Origin: Sorghum bicolor
Lineage: Eukaryota > Streptophyta > Magnoliopsida > Poales > Poaceae
Direction: 5' to 3'
Length of the DNA: 64,000 nt
NCBI RefSeq assembly: GCF_000003195.3
Contig: NC_012873.2
Span: forward strand, 6,409,894 to 6,473,893
Within the stretch, counting starts at the first letter, position 1. Each line of letters starts with the position of its first letter. Positions 37,700 to 50,071 of this stretch are shown one piece after another. The notes below the pieces were generated by a model that was not told the DNA's origin, did not search any database, and saw only the letters and a list, made by a program, of their open reading frames with translations. The position numbers were made by a program, and so were the translations under genes.

Positions 37700-38720
37700 T
37701 GTAGTGGCGCATAATGCCTCATTGCACAGGAACGTGTTTGCCTCTCAAATGATGCTAGTGGTTTGGGCATTAGAAACCTAGAAGACCAGAACCACTGTGT
37801 ACTTATGAAGCTTATGAATAAGCTCTTGGGCCCATATGATCTCCCATAGAAATAATGGTTTCATCGCCTTGTCACTAGCGACCTAGGATATGGGGATCTA
37901 GTCAATTTCCTTGACCGCATCATTCATGAAGAGCTCCCGAGGTTCAGAGCCCTTATGAGGGTTAGCATTGGTCATGGGAACTCCACTTCCTTCTGGCTTG
38001 ACAGCAAATGGCTCAAAATAGACACCTTGGCATCCACCTTCTCGACACTTTTCTCTCACTGTCATAGGCCTTCCTATAGTGTTAGGGACATTCTTACCTA
38101 GGGCCTTGAGGCCACTCTCCACCCCACCTCACCAATCATGGAAGTTCTGAACTTTTGATCCTTCACTTTGCTCTGACCTCGATGACTCTCAATGATACAC
38201 CCAACCTCAGGATTATGGACACTCTTCTAAATCGGCCTTCTCTCTTAAGAAGCTTATCGTGCTCTTCATGCTAATGACCCATACTCCTTGGGGCCACAAC
38301 TCATCTAGGGGTGTAGGCTCCTAGGGAAGTTGAAATTATCTAGTTGGCTTGTTCATTTTGACATAATCAACTCCTTGACCAATCTATTCTAGAAAAACAT
38401 CATGCCGTTGGAAGGCTCCTTCTATCCTAGCTACTCTATCATCTTGGAAACATTAGGTCACATCTTTGTTGCCTACCTAGGGCAGTGAGATTTTGGGACC
38501 GGCTCAACATCAACATTCTTATCGATGACCAAAAAATGCCATGGTCTACGCATGGACACGATGCTTATCATTCTCTCGCACATGTGGAAAAGACTGGAAC
38601 ACTTTGATCTTCAATGTTATGGATGTCGCCACGATTGGAGTGTTGCACTCGGCAATCAAAGACACTGGAGCCTAGGCTTGTTGGTACAAGGAGGATAAAG
38701 CCTTGGTAATGGCCTAGATA
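37700..38720 (+). mobile_element. LINE (non-LTR retrotransposon) reverse-transcriptase tail, degenerate
   Basis: The plus strand encodes, across several frames with stops, the C-terminal end of a plant LINE polyprotein. First is GLGIRNLEDQN (family GGLGVRNLxxQN). Then comes IGHGNSTSFWLDSKW (family IGDGxxTSFWxDxW). At about 38330-38480 a zf-RVT-like stretch includes SSWLVHFDIINSLTNL, in which the zinc-binding Cys/His pattern is lost. Only the 3' portion is present and it cannot be functional. Confidence 0.7.
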
Positions 38721-39536
38721 GATTAGTTTCAATCTTGATGTGATAACTCTTGACTTCTTTTCTCTGCTTTGTCTCTCCACACCCCTCTCCTACAAAATTT
38801 ACACCTTCTGGTATGCTGGAAGTATGTTGTATTGTTCGACCTTCGGCTCTTTCAATGAATATAGTAGGTGGGAACTCCACCCGAATGGATCAAAAAAGTA
38901 TTATTCTATATAGGTCTGAAGTTTCAACAAGAACTTCAGATGACCATTAGAGTTCTGATCCATGTCAGAACTTTTGATGGTGATTTAATACACTACAAAG
39001 CTTTATTTTATGTTAAAATTTTAGAATCATCTATTCACCCTCCTTTAGACGATAACAAGATCCTTTCTGAAGTGATTGGAAGAAGTGTGGAAGGAAATAA
39101 CAAAATTGTGGCATCATTTAGTGGGTAAATAAGGCCTATTACTCGGTGCACTAGCGATCACTGTCACACATCTCCCAACAAGGGGCTTTAGATTATCCTT
39201 TCCGTGCGCATGAAAAATGGGTACTTTTGCTCATAGGGAAAAAATGATACAAGCTTTTTCAATTTTTGTTGGAAAATCTCTTCAAGAAGAAATTTTAGAA
39301 ACATTTTGGAGGAACTTTGAGTAGAGAAAAGATCTAGACCTAGTCATGGGTATTTGACTTGATGAATCTACTGATCTGATTTACCTAAAAATACCTGACC
39401 TAGATGACAGTTCAATTGGGTGCAGGCCATCAATTTTGGCCTAAAGCAAAGTGGGGTTAGGTGTGGGTGACCCGATGGCTCAACAAAAAAAAAATGCAAA
39501 AGTATCCTTAGTTGTCCTTTTGCTAGAAGCACAATA

Positions 39537-39720
39537 TAGCCCAGTGGTTACAAAAGCACATGAGGTCCTGGTTCAACTCCCCGTGAGAACAAATATTTTA
39601 GGTTTATAGCTTTATGCTTTTAGTTATAGGCGTTATTCATGTGAAAAGCGAGGCGCCTAAGGTGACTTCGTTAATCTCGTCTCGAGCATTTATCAAATTA
39701 GTCTTCGAAGGTGCTCATAA
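39537..39720 (+). mobile_element. Possible tRNA-derived SINE
   Basis: An A-box-like TAGCCCAGTGG at 39537-39547 and a B-box-like GGTTCAACTCC at 39570-39580 are spaced as in a pol III promoter. No tRNA cloverleaf follows. The downstream text (TCTTCGAAGGTGCTCATA near 39700) is a phrase I associate with dispersed grass repeats. Ends and target duplication were not found. Confidence 0.4.
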
Positions 39721-41273
39721 TATTATAGTTTACTTGCGTTGTGAGCTTATGTGTTGAAGTATGTAATCTTAAAAAAAGATTTATCACTGTATAGCACACC
39801 AGTTGACCAATAGCAGCCTTATAAATGCCTTTGCATTTGCTCTCGTTGGCCTAACGCACAATCTATCCCTTCGCTTTGCAACCACCACACATGAATCGAT
39901 GCACGACACTACTACAGATCTGTACAAAGATGACGCGTGCTTCAGAGACGGCTATTACGACTCGTCACGGAGAAACGTTTTGCGACGGTTAAAATAAGTA
40001 CACCTCAAGCGCCCGATACCCTACTTTGTTTTTCTAGCTCTGAGTTCTCTTTTGTGTATTTTTTGATCCCTGATTCTAGCTACCAATGGTATATGTGATT
40101 GCACGAACCTATCAAGGAATTGTAGTAACTCTCTCTTGCGTGTGTAGATTTGGGAATTGGGTATCTAGGACCATGATTATAATTGATATATAGAGTCTAC
40201 CAATTTGACCACCAAATGTTTTTCAATTGAATCATGTGATGGTTAATGTGGCTAATCGCTCTGCTGCAATGGTGAGGATTGATGTTGCACCAAATGATTA
40301 AGTTGTTCAAATTTAAGTGGACTTTAAGTGGAAAAGACTTTGACAAAGTGGAGAAACAAATACTTTATGATGAAACAGAGGCGGCAAGGATGCACAATGT
40401 AAATAATTGAGGATGCACAACGTAAAATAATTTCTATCCTTACAAATTTGATTTGGTTATTACTAATTGTTCAGTGTAGTAAAGTATGAAAACTTATACT
40501 AGACATGTGTAGGACATATATCTAAGGGTGAAATTTACTAACGTCCCTACTCCCTATCTGTTTCTATGATGAGATGAAATTCATCTTCCAGGATAAGCAT
40601 GCAGCCGATTTAACATAAAAAATAGGTTGTAGTTTTCCCTTCAGTAAAAAAACAACCAATTTAACTGTTCATCAGCCATCATATGATCTTCCTAGTAATA
40701 AAAATGTTATAATGTTGTATTGATCTTGATCTGCAGTAGGATTCAGGCTACATGACATGAAGACAAGGACAATAATGAGGGAAGCATCCTACTGCTGTCC
40801 GCTGGCAAGACTGAAAAAGTAAAGAGGTCTAAGCATGATGATGTGTGATCAAAGAGGTGACTCATGTATTTTGCGTGAATATGACATCATGTGTTTCAGT
40901 GATGTGAGTATCCAAATGAAGAATTATTCAAGACAATTGATGTCAGAGAGGAATACTTATTATTTGTTCGACTTGAGTAACAAGAGTAGCTAGCGAATAA
41001 TGAGAAGACTGTCAATTTGTTGAAGGGAAGGACATCAAGGAGTATGTCATAAATGTGCTAAAAAATTATCCATCTTCGATATGAATTTATTTTAGACCAA
41101 ACTCTACAGTAAGTTTACACTTTGTATGTTTTTGATGAGGTGAGGAGGAAAAAAACTAGGTCCATAATGTACTTATTAGTTCATTAATTTTGGAATAATG
41201 AGTTTTAAGTCCTCATTAATGATTTTATTACTAGTTTATTTAAATAAAATTAAGTCTTCCTAAGGGCACCGCC
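39721..41273. other. AT-rich spacer, no gene seen
   Basis: No supported coding sequence. At about 39906 the sequence CACTACTACAGATCTGT resembles a CACTA-element terminus, but no matching inverted end was found nearby. Confidence 0.35.
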
Positions 41274-41570
41274 AACACGGGCAGCACTTGTTGTTGGCCT
41301 CAGCTAAAAAGTTATGCATATAGATATCTCTCTTTTTAGGCTAATAGAGTCCCATCGGAGGCTGCTACTTCTTTTACTATGTAGTTCGATCACTTGCCTT
41401 TTTCGCTGTCTCGCATCTGTTTTTCCTGTGGACCACACACTCTCTCTCTTAAGCTACAGTAGTTTGCAAAAGAACTACTAACACTTTGCAAGCCACCACT
41501 CTATCTCTAGGCATCTAAACCTACGTGGCCTAATGAGACCACCAGACGAGTCACCACGTTGGGCACGCCC
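41274..41570. mobile_element. Tourist-like MITE
   Basis: Left end GGGCACCGCCAACACGG and right end CCACGTTGGGCACGCCC are imperfect inverted repeats. TAA flanks both sides (41271-41273 and 41571-41573). About 297 bases, non-coding. Confidence 0.65.
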
Positions 41571-41612
41571 TAATACTATAATCCACTAATGGACACATAA
41601 CATCATAGCCAC

Positions 41613-42472
41613 TGGCGGATGCTAGGGGGGGGGTGTGGCTGGGGTGGCTGCAGCCCCCTCTTGAACTCAAAATTTTTTTAATAGATCTTTTTAGCAAAAA
41701 ACTTCATATATTTGGTATTTTTTTATGTTTATTCTATGAATCTTTGCCTTTGAGCACTTTGAATCAATATTGAATTATCAATCTTAGCTATATACTTCTC
41801 TCCGTTTTTGTTTACTTGACACCTATGACCACTTTTTTTATTTGGTAATACTTGTCACCAGATTTTATTATTCCAATTTTACCCTTTGTGGGTCCATGTG
41901 AAATGTATTTCTTATAATAGGAAATTTCTAGAGGTTCGTTGCCCTGCACCTCCGTTTCCGAGGCGCCCCTGTTTCTCATCTCTGTGCTTGCTGCCGCCGG
42001 TTGCAATTTTGCATGTCGTAGCCGTAGGTGGATAGCGAAGGCAGGAGGTTCACAGAGGATTATACAGCACGGACGTCCCATCCCACACTGTGGGTGCACA
42101 AGCACAACGCTACGACGGGCATTGGAGCGATCTGCTCTGCCTTGTGAGTTGTCAATTTGGTCGACAGAGTTCATATTAGGGTGGAACTTGGAAGAGACAA
42201 ATATTGAAGGAAAACAAACCGGAGTCTGGAGCATCGTAAAGGAGTTGCCTTCAAGAAGACTGGAGAACTGCTTTAAGTATTTGGGCTAGTCCGCCACTCA
42301 TTTCAAATTTTGAAGGACGTCAGTTTGGCGGGAGGTGAAACGTCCAGAAGGTGCGCGTGTATGAATAACAGGACAAGGGGTATTATGGTAATTTTGAATA
42401 GGACAAACTTCCATATTGGTTTTTGTGTTTTGGTCATCGGTGTCAATTAAACAAAAACGGAGGGAAGTATCT
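41613..42472. mobile_element. Interleaved transposon termini (hAT-like pair and Stowaway-like pair)
   Basis: One pair of ends is CACTGGCGGATGCTAG at about 41613 and GGCTAGTCCGCCACT at about 42281. The second pair is CTCCGTTTTTGTTTACTTGACACC at about 41799 and GGTGTCAATTAAACAAAAACGGAG at about 42440. The second is a long, good inverted repeat. The pairs overlap instead of nesting. The 140-codon minus-strand frame inside (41812-42234) has no domain I recognise. Confidence 0.5.
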
Positions 42473-42692
42473 ATTAGTGTACTGGATTCAGCAAACAAAA
42501 AATTAGTCTATGTTATTTAGCCTCCCTCTTGGTCGGTCCGCTACTGATCATAGCCTTATAAAAAGTTGAAGTCCACATGTAAATGTTTTTTTCCTCACTC
42601 TAAAAGTTGAAAAAACAGATGTTATCTTAACGCGCGCTCTATGACTCGACTGAATATGCGAGACTCGTACGTGCGATCTGCGAGATCACTAA

Positions 42693-42957
42693 GAGCAACT
42701 CCAACAACTTTGCTATTCTTATTATGAAGGCTTTTTAGAACTTGTATAGTAGAAAACAGATGTGCTATTTGGTTTTGTAAAATAGAAAGTTTGCTATTCC
42801 TTGATTTTCGTTGGTCATATATAGCCAACCACTGACACTAGCTATCTGATAGCAAGGCTGTTGTGGACCTCTTCTTTTTTAAGAAATTGTCTATTTTACA
42901 AAATGGCTAAACATTAGAATTTAGCTACTAATTTTAGCCAAGCTCTTGGAGATGCTC
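42693..42957. mobile_element. Tourist-like MITE (GAGCAACTCCAA end)
   Basis: Starts GAGCAACTCCAACAA and ends CTTGGAGATGCTC, with TAA on both sides (42690-42692 and 42958-42960). 265 bases, non-coding, about 0.5 kb upstream of the STRUBBELIG-type receptor gene. Confidence 0.7.
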
Positions 42958-43431
42958 TAACATGTGTGACATGGCACATCCGCACATGCTCGATGCCACC
43001 GTGATGCTTGTGCGTTGGGGCAGGCCTCACGCTCGGTACGTGTGACAGCCGCCCGCTCTTTCCTCCTTTTTTTTTTCCTCCCAAAAAAACCGAAACCTCC
43101 ATCCGCGCATCAAACCAAAAACCCCAAAACCCTCACCATCTCGCAAGCACCCGCATCATTCCGCAGGCCAGCCAGGCGATTCGCCTCGCTACGGCTGCCC
43201 TGCTCCTCCAATCCTCGATCTGGTATGTGATCCGAGCGCGTTCTCGCGGGTCGGCGCGGAATTCGGGGAGAAATTCAAACGGTGTCGGAAGCGCGCAGTT
43301 CCCCGGAAGCTTCCAGAACGTTCGGGGGCCTCCCTGCTCCAGCCCGCGCTCCGGGTTGCCCGAGCCGACCGCCAGGATTTCGCAGGGGACCGGCGCGGCG
43401 GATCCGCTGGGGGCGCTCGCGAGGGGTTGGA

Positions 43432-46400
43432 ATGGCGGCGCCGCGCCACCTCCTCGCCATGGTGATGCTCTGCGCCTCGTTTTCCTCCGCCGCGTCCTTC
43501 ACCGACCCCCCTGATGGTGAGTATCCTGGTCCCTCATTCCGTGTAGGTTGCGGCCATCCAGCACTTCCTGTGGCATGCTCTACTTGTCGCGCCTGTGGCG
43601 TCTCCGATTGTGCTTGACTGCTTGTCAATTTGGTTCCGAGCGCGCGTTCGTGTGAATGTAGTCGCTTGCACGTTGCCTGGCACTCGCTTGTAGCTTGAGG
43701 TGGTCCATTTTTGGTGCGCCTATGCACGCTTGCTATGGAATTTTGCTCTGTGATGGTTGGCTACGATCGCGGGACCTGGATGGTCATCTGTGCATGCTCA
43801 CACGTGGGATTGATAGTGGCCGTTGCGTTTAAGGGTACAGAATAAGACTGCTTGTTTCCCTCTGCACAATGCCTTGGTGGGATGCAATTCTGTTGTCTCT
43901 CTGTGTTTTCGGTGCTCTGAAGTTGGAACTTTGTAAGCAATAGGTTCCAACAGGTTTGTTGTATGGTGCTTATTTTATCACATTGTTTTTGCTGCTTTGC
44001 AGCGCTAGGACTTTGGGGGTTATATCGCACATTGGAGTCGCCGTGGCAGCTTTCTGGTTGGACATTCCAGGGCGGTGATCCATGTGGTGAGGGTAGAGGG
44101 AGTAAACACTGGCGAGGCGTCATTTGCAAGGGATCGTCCATTGTCGCAATGTAATTCTTAAATTAGTTCATTAACTTTTTTATTATTTTTGCTTACAAAT
44201 TAATAGAAAACTGATCAACTGGATTTGTTATTTGCTCTGCTACTACTCACATGCAGAAATATTAGCGGGCTCGGAGTTGGAGGATGGCTTGGCCCAGATA
44301 TGCTAAAGTTTCAGTCGTTGAAAAAGCTGTGAGCTTCTAATTGCCAAGTTTCTGTACTATGCTAGCTGGTTTTGACTTCGCAATTCTTGATTCAATTTAG
44401 TTCGTGGTGCTTTTCTTCTCATGTTCATGATAGGGACATGAGCTTCAATAACATTGCTGGTGAAATCCCTCCCACTTTGCCCCCAAATGTGGAATACTTG
44501 TATGCCCCTTTTCCCTTCTTTGGATATCACCTTTAACTGACTCAATACTTGAAATATAAAATATAAATTATTCGCCTATGGTTGTTCTCTTGCAGAAATC
44601 TGGCAGCTAACAAGTTTGAAGGGAATATACCATCATCATTACCATGGTTGCACTCCCTGAAATATCTGTGAGTGTATATTTTGGAATGAAGTGTTTCACA
44701 TTCTGTAATCTGGTTGTACAATTAACTGACCGATGTGTAACTTTTTTGTGGCAGGAACTTTAGCTACAATAAACTCTCTGGAGTAATTGGTGATGTTTTT
44801 GTTAACATGGATAGCTTAGAAACGATGTAGGTTTGCTCATCTTAATTACTCGGTCATTTGTCCACTCGGAAGTGATTTTTTATCTCCCTTTGATGTTCAT
44901 TAATAAGCATTGGCAATAAGACATGGAAGTTCTTCCTTTAGTATGCATCTACAGTACAAACTTCAGCAGTACATTAGTGTCTACACATTCGTTCGCTAGC
45001 TTTTATTCATCTAATACATTTGTGGATATGGTCCTTGCGGTTACTCAGTTGTGCCCATACATGTTTTCTTGGATCTGACCGATGGCTGTATGATGTTTTA
45101 TCATTCACAATGGAAGGTTTGATGTGGTTTGTTCCTATCATGTAGAATATGTTGTGTGTGCTCAGCAAGCTGTCCTAAATGTCTGCACTTCATTTCCTTT
45201 TTCTTTTTCTTTTGGTTAAGATCTGTTCTGTGCTTCCTTCAAACAGGTTTCCACCTGTCCGTTTCCAAAGATCCAGTTCATTTTTGTTTGTTGAAAAAGT
45301 GCACATTTTGATGCTAGAGCAGTTTTGTTTCCACCATGCCATTCTCATATCCTGACCATCCTTGCAAACAAAAATAATTAATGTCCCAATTTATTTGATC
45401 GTTATCAACTCATGTGAAGTTTATCCCCCACCCTGGTTTTCAGGGATCTGTCATTCAATGCTTTCAATGGTGACCTACCAAGATCGTTTAGCTCATTGAC
45501 GAACCTTCGCTATCTGTAAGACCGATCTGCCTTTGGAGCCAGCTACTTCATGCACATGGGCATAGCACCTGTTTGAATGTAGGTTTTCTTGTTTTTGCAT
45601 TTGCAGTTATCTACAACATAACGAGTTCACAGGATCTGTGATTTTGTTAGCAGGCCTTCCATTGTCATCCCTGTAAGAAATCTGACTGGATTTGTTGCTT
45701 AAATATAATTTTCCTGCATTTTAACCCTTGATCCTGATGATCATAATTTTTTTTCCACAGCAATATTGAAAATAATCACTTCAGTGGCTATGTTCCTGGA
45801 CCATTTCAGTCCATTCCTGAGCTGAGGTATTGAATTCTGTTATACTTTCCCCTCCTCCCCCTCCTCTCTGCCTATCTTTACGTGTCTTGGCTTCATATCT
45901 AGCTAAATAAATTATTAACTTTGTGGTCAACATTCCAGGATTGATGGAAACCAATTTCAACCTGGTTTCAAACATGCATCGTCCTCATTTACTAGGAGGA
46001 CCCCTCCAGCTCCACCTCAATCTTTGTCTCCACCTCCAACTCAATCTCCATCTCAACCTCCACCTCCACCAGCAGCTAATCAAAAACCAAAGCAAAGGCC
46101 AAAATCTCCAAAGCCTTCTTTTGGGTATTCTTCTCTGCAAAATAATAGCCACCATAGGAAGTCACACTCTCGAGTGACAGCTGCTGCAATAGCTAGTGCC
46201 ACATGTACAGTATTTGTACTCCTCATTGTTGGATTGGTTCTGAAAAGTTGGAGAAGCTGTTCATGCAACCCTAAGAGCACCTCTAACCATGCCAAGACTT
46301 TACCTGCCAATATGGAAACAGGTACACGTGGGAGTTTAAATTGTTCAATCATAAATTTTTCATCCATTTGTAGCTGATACCGATAGCTAGAATTCTATTT

Positions 46401-49400
46401 TATTTTCATTACAAATCTAGGATCCCAAATGTAAATCTGGGACTCATCATAAAACCTGAACTGTTTGTTATTTTCAAGGCACATTTGTTAAATGCATCCA
46501 TGTACAGATGTTTGATTTTCATTCTTTTATGCTGTGTTCTTTGTTTACAGGATAGACTAAGATTATTTCACATCACTAAAACTCATATTTTCCATTTTAC
46601 AGTCCCTAAAGCAAATGAAGTCCTGTACTCTTGGAGTTCTCTGTTGATTGGCAGTGATACTTCATCTAGTAATGGCATTACATCTGAAAGAGTTCCCAAA
46701 ATAAAAAGTTGGTTCAAGACATCTAAAAACCTTCTAACTGCAAAGCAGTTTCCAGCTGCGGACATTCTAGCGGCTACCAGGGACTTCAATGAAGAATGTT
46801 TTATTGGTGAAGGTCTCACTGGCCGAGTTTACAGAGGTGATTTTTCTGATGGCCAGGTATGGTAGTTTGATAATAAATATGCAAATATTGTTGTATTCTC
46901 TCTTATGTAGTATCCTTGTTGGAAAATAGTATTATTAATTGGCACTTAATCTTGAGGAAGATTTTTGACATGATTTAATACAACATGCATTTCAGAGCCC
47001 TAATAGCTGAAGTGTGCTCTACTGCTATCTCATCCACATATCCACAAATTGATTTTTTCCCTCTGTCTCGGCATGAAAGCTTGCTTGTCAGTGTTCTGTG
47101 CTGCAGGCTCTTTCTGCTTTCTTGTTCTGGGAATTCCTATTTACTGCTTGCATGAGTAACAAGCCACTGTTTGCCTATCCTTATCTGGCTGTGTTGGCTA
47201 GCGGACATCAGGTTTAAGCAGTTTGGGCCCCCTCTGACCAAATAAAGGTTGTGATGAGAGGGGTTACTGTGAGGGGAGGAAGCACATGCTTTTCTTTTTA
47301 TTGATGTCTTTGAGTCTTGATAAGATATACCTTTAAGGTGCAAGGAGGATGAATTTGTAGTGTAATATGTTGCTCCTGAAATAAGTTCTCATTGTCTTAA
47401 TGCAAATCTGTTCTTCAGTAACATTTTTTTTTATTTTTCTAAATATTGAAGTACGGGTTTACCAAATTTCCTAGCGGTCATGATTTTCTCTATAATTTTA
47501 CTAAAAATTTCTCAATATGTTCACAGCTCCTGGCTATCAAGAGGATTGACATGGTAGACCTGTCATTATCAGAACAGGATGAATTAATGGACATGCTTTG
47601 GAATATCTCCAGACTAAAGCACCCCAATATCAGTGCGCTTGTGGGATATTGTGTGGAGTTTGGACATTGTGCGCTTCTATATGAGTATGCCGAAAATGGC
47701 TCTCTTGATGATATTCTGTTTTCAGCAGCCACAAGATCCAGGGCTTTGTCATGGAAAGCTCGGATGAAGATTGCTCTTGGAGTTGCCTATGCTCTGGAGT
47801 AAGATTTACACTCTGAGCAAATTACTTTCATTCTTTTTTCTGTACAGCGTCGTTATCAATTACATATATTTGCACTAGCAGTGACTTTTTCTTAGTGCAA
47901 ACACCAATAGTATTAATTAGAGTGGAACCCTCTTTAATTTTTGAAAAATTATATGGGCATTAGCTTTCCCAATTTTTATATGTATCTTTATCTGTGCAGA
48001 TACATGCACTTGACGTGTTCCCCTCCAGTTGCCCATGGAAATATTAAAGCTAGAAATATTTTACTTGATGCTCAGCTCATGCCCTACCTCTGTGACAGTG
48101 GGTTAACCAAGCTAAGCCATTTTGTCAGCACCACAAGAATGGTCAGTGTCCTCATATTTCCCAGTTACCAATTATAGTAGTACTACTTTGTATGTAATCT
48201 TTAGTATGACTATACTGTTATCTACTTCCCCCGTTCCAAATTATAAGTCGTTTTGGCTTTTCTAGGTACCCCCTCCGTTCCAAATTATAAGACATTTTAG
48301 CTTTTCTAGATACATTGTTTTTACTATTTATCTAGACTTAGTGTATGTCTAAGTGCATAGCAAAATTATGTATCTAGAAAAGCAAAAAAGTCTTACAATA
48401 TGGAATGGAGGGAGTACATAAATTTTGCTGTATATCTAGAATGCTAGACATAGCATATATCTAGGTGCATAGCAAAAGCTATGTACCTAAAAAAGCCAAC
48501 TTATAATTTGAAACGGAGGGAGTATTCAATTAATTCTAGGATCAAGTTGCACCTTGAACGTCGATCATCCGTTTTATCCAAATGCACAAACGATCATGGC
48601 CTCTCCTGATTGAAATATGGATCCAAAACAGGAACTGCATCTTATTCAAAACTGAGATTTATTACTGAACATACTCTCGGATGTTGGTACTTATGAAATA
48701 TTGGTGTAATTTGTTTAGTTTCCTTGCTTGATGTTTTCTCTCCACACATATTAAGCCTGTTAGTGTATTGTGTACCCTAGAACTACTTGTACCCTTTTCT
48801 CCCAGAAAATGTGTGTGATAATAAATATTGTTTCTTCTTTAAAAAAATACAAATGTTTCTTTTATGTTTGCTTGCTGAATATTTCAAATTGAATTCCTAT
48901 AACTCGATCAGCTGGCCATTAATGGTTGCTCATTATATATTCTTTAAAATAATACTTCTTCACCTGAACAGAAGGATTCAGAAGCTATCACCAGTGCTAA
49001 AGGCTATGCTGCCCCTGAGCTCAGTGATCCAGGAGCAGATGGCATCAAAGCTGATACTTACAGTTTTGGTGTTATTTTGCTTGTGCTTTTGACTGGGCAA
49101 AAGGCTTTTGACAGGTACGTATTCTCTCTTCTGTTCTGTACCAAAGTTGCAGTCTGGATTTCTAACTAAAGAGTATTTTCCTCTTTAGTTCAAGAAGGCC
49201 AAACGAGCAGTTTCTAGTAGATTGGGCAGCTCCTCATCTTGATGATCTTGATTCACTGGAAAGAATAACTGATCCAAGAATAAGGGGCTCTATGCCACCT
49301 AAAGCTATATCTTCATTAGGCATTATCATCTTGCTTTGCGTCAAGGTAGTTCTCCATTCTCTTTCCTGGTACATATTTGCATTTAACTTTTGAGCTCTGC

Positions 49401-49881
49401 AGACTCTGTAAGTCGGGGAGGAGCGTGCCTGGTGCTAGTTGAAAGGCTTAGAGTTTTTGTGTATATCGTCAAGCATTAGGGCTGAAAATATATTGTTGCA
49501 GCAATTCTAATGACGTAAAGATTGATCAATTAGACTTTACCACAAGTTACAATTACTCATGGAGTCATGGTATTTTTTCCACAATGCAGCAATCACCAGA
49601 TCTCCGCCCGCCGATGACAATCATAGCAGACAAATTAGTAAAGCTTGTCGAATCAACAGGTCTTCAAAAGATTAGCACAACACAGCACTTGGAGGTTGAT
49701 GCTCAGGACCCCTCTTTCATAACAACCCGACCGTATTTTGAGCCGTCCTCTACTGGTATCTCACTGGATAGTGCTTCTTATTTCTGCTTAAGCTTTTGTC
49801 ATTACAGTTATCAAAGTATTGATACCTTGATTATTTTCATCAGTCAGTCAAGGTGGAACAGAGAGCTGCATCTCCCGGTGA
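43432..49881 (+). CDS. STRUBBELIG-receptor-family LRR receptor (atypical kinase)
   Basis: Plasma-membrane LRR receptor-like protein of the STRUBBELIG family, which acts in tissue patterning and signalling in plants. Seventeen exons, GT-AG: 43432-43516, 44003-44150, 44257-44328, 44434-44499, 44596-44667, 44755-44826, 45444-45515, 45607-45672, 45761-45826, 45939-46321, 46603-46856, 47527-47798, 48000-48141, 48972-49114, 49189-49345, 49590-49755 and 49844-49881. They give 757 residues. Order: signal peptide ([17 protein letters not shown]), SUB domain with WQLSGW and GDPCGE, about six LRRs each on a 66-72-base exon, Pro-rich stretch, membrane helix about residues 320-341, kinase-like domain about 430-700. 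The Lys of LAIKRI is present, but the catalytic loop is AHGNIKARN in place of HRD and the DFG position reads DSG, so it is probably a pseudokinase. An alternative last acceptor four bases downstream (49848) shifts the frame and ends at 50071 (819 residues). Nested Stowaway MITEs lie in the 48142-48971 intron. Confidence 0.92.
48225..48522. mobile_element. Stowaway MITE, outer element of a nested pair
   Basis: Ends CTTCCCCCGTTCCAAATTAT and TTGAAACGGAGGGAG, each beside a TA. It is interrupted by a second Stowaway at 48269-48414. Lies in an intron of the STRUBBELIG-type gene. Confidence 0.8.
48269..48414. mobile_element. Stowaway MITE, inner element
   Basis: Ends CCCCCTCCGTTCCAAATTAT and ATATGGAATGGAGGGAG, with TA on both sides. 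146 bases. Sitting inside the 48225-48522 element, it is the younger insertion. Confidence 0.8.
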
Positions 49882-50071
49882 TGAATGCCCGTCGTTCTTC
49901 CTCAGTTCTTCCAGGTATTATGCTGCCTTATCTAGTAGATGGCACTCCAAGTATCTCAGAATTCTCGACCGTCGCACCTCTTTCCGCATTTCTTACCCAT
50001 GCGAATTGGTCATGGTCAAAGCTGCTGCGTTGCAACGCCCTGACTACCAAGGACGCCTGGAATACGGGTAG

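Noticed and set aside
39904..39970. CACTA-transposon-like terminus (CACTACTACAGAT)
   Set aside because: No matching inverted end or 3-base duplication was found in the window, so it is not called as an element.
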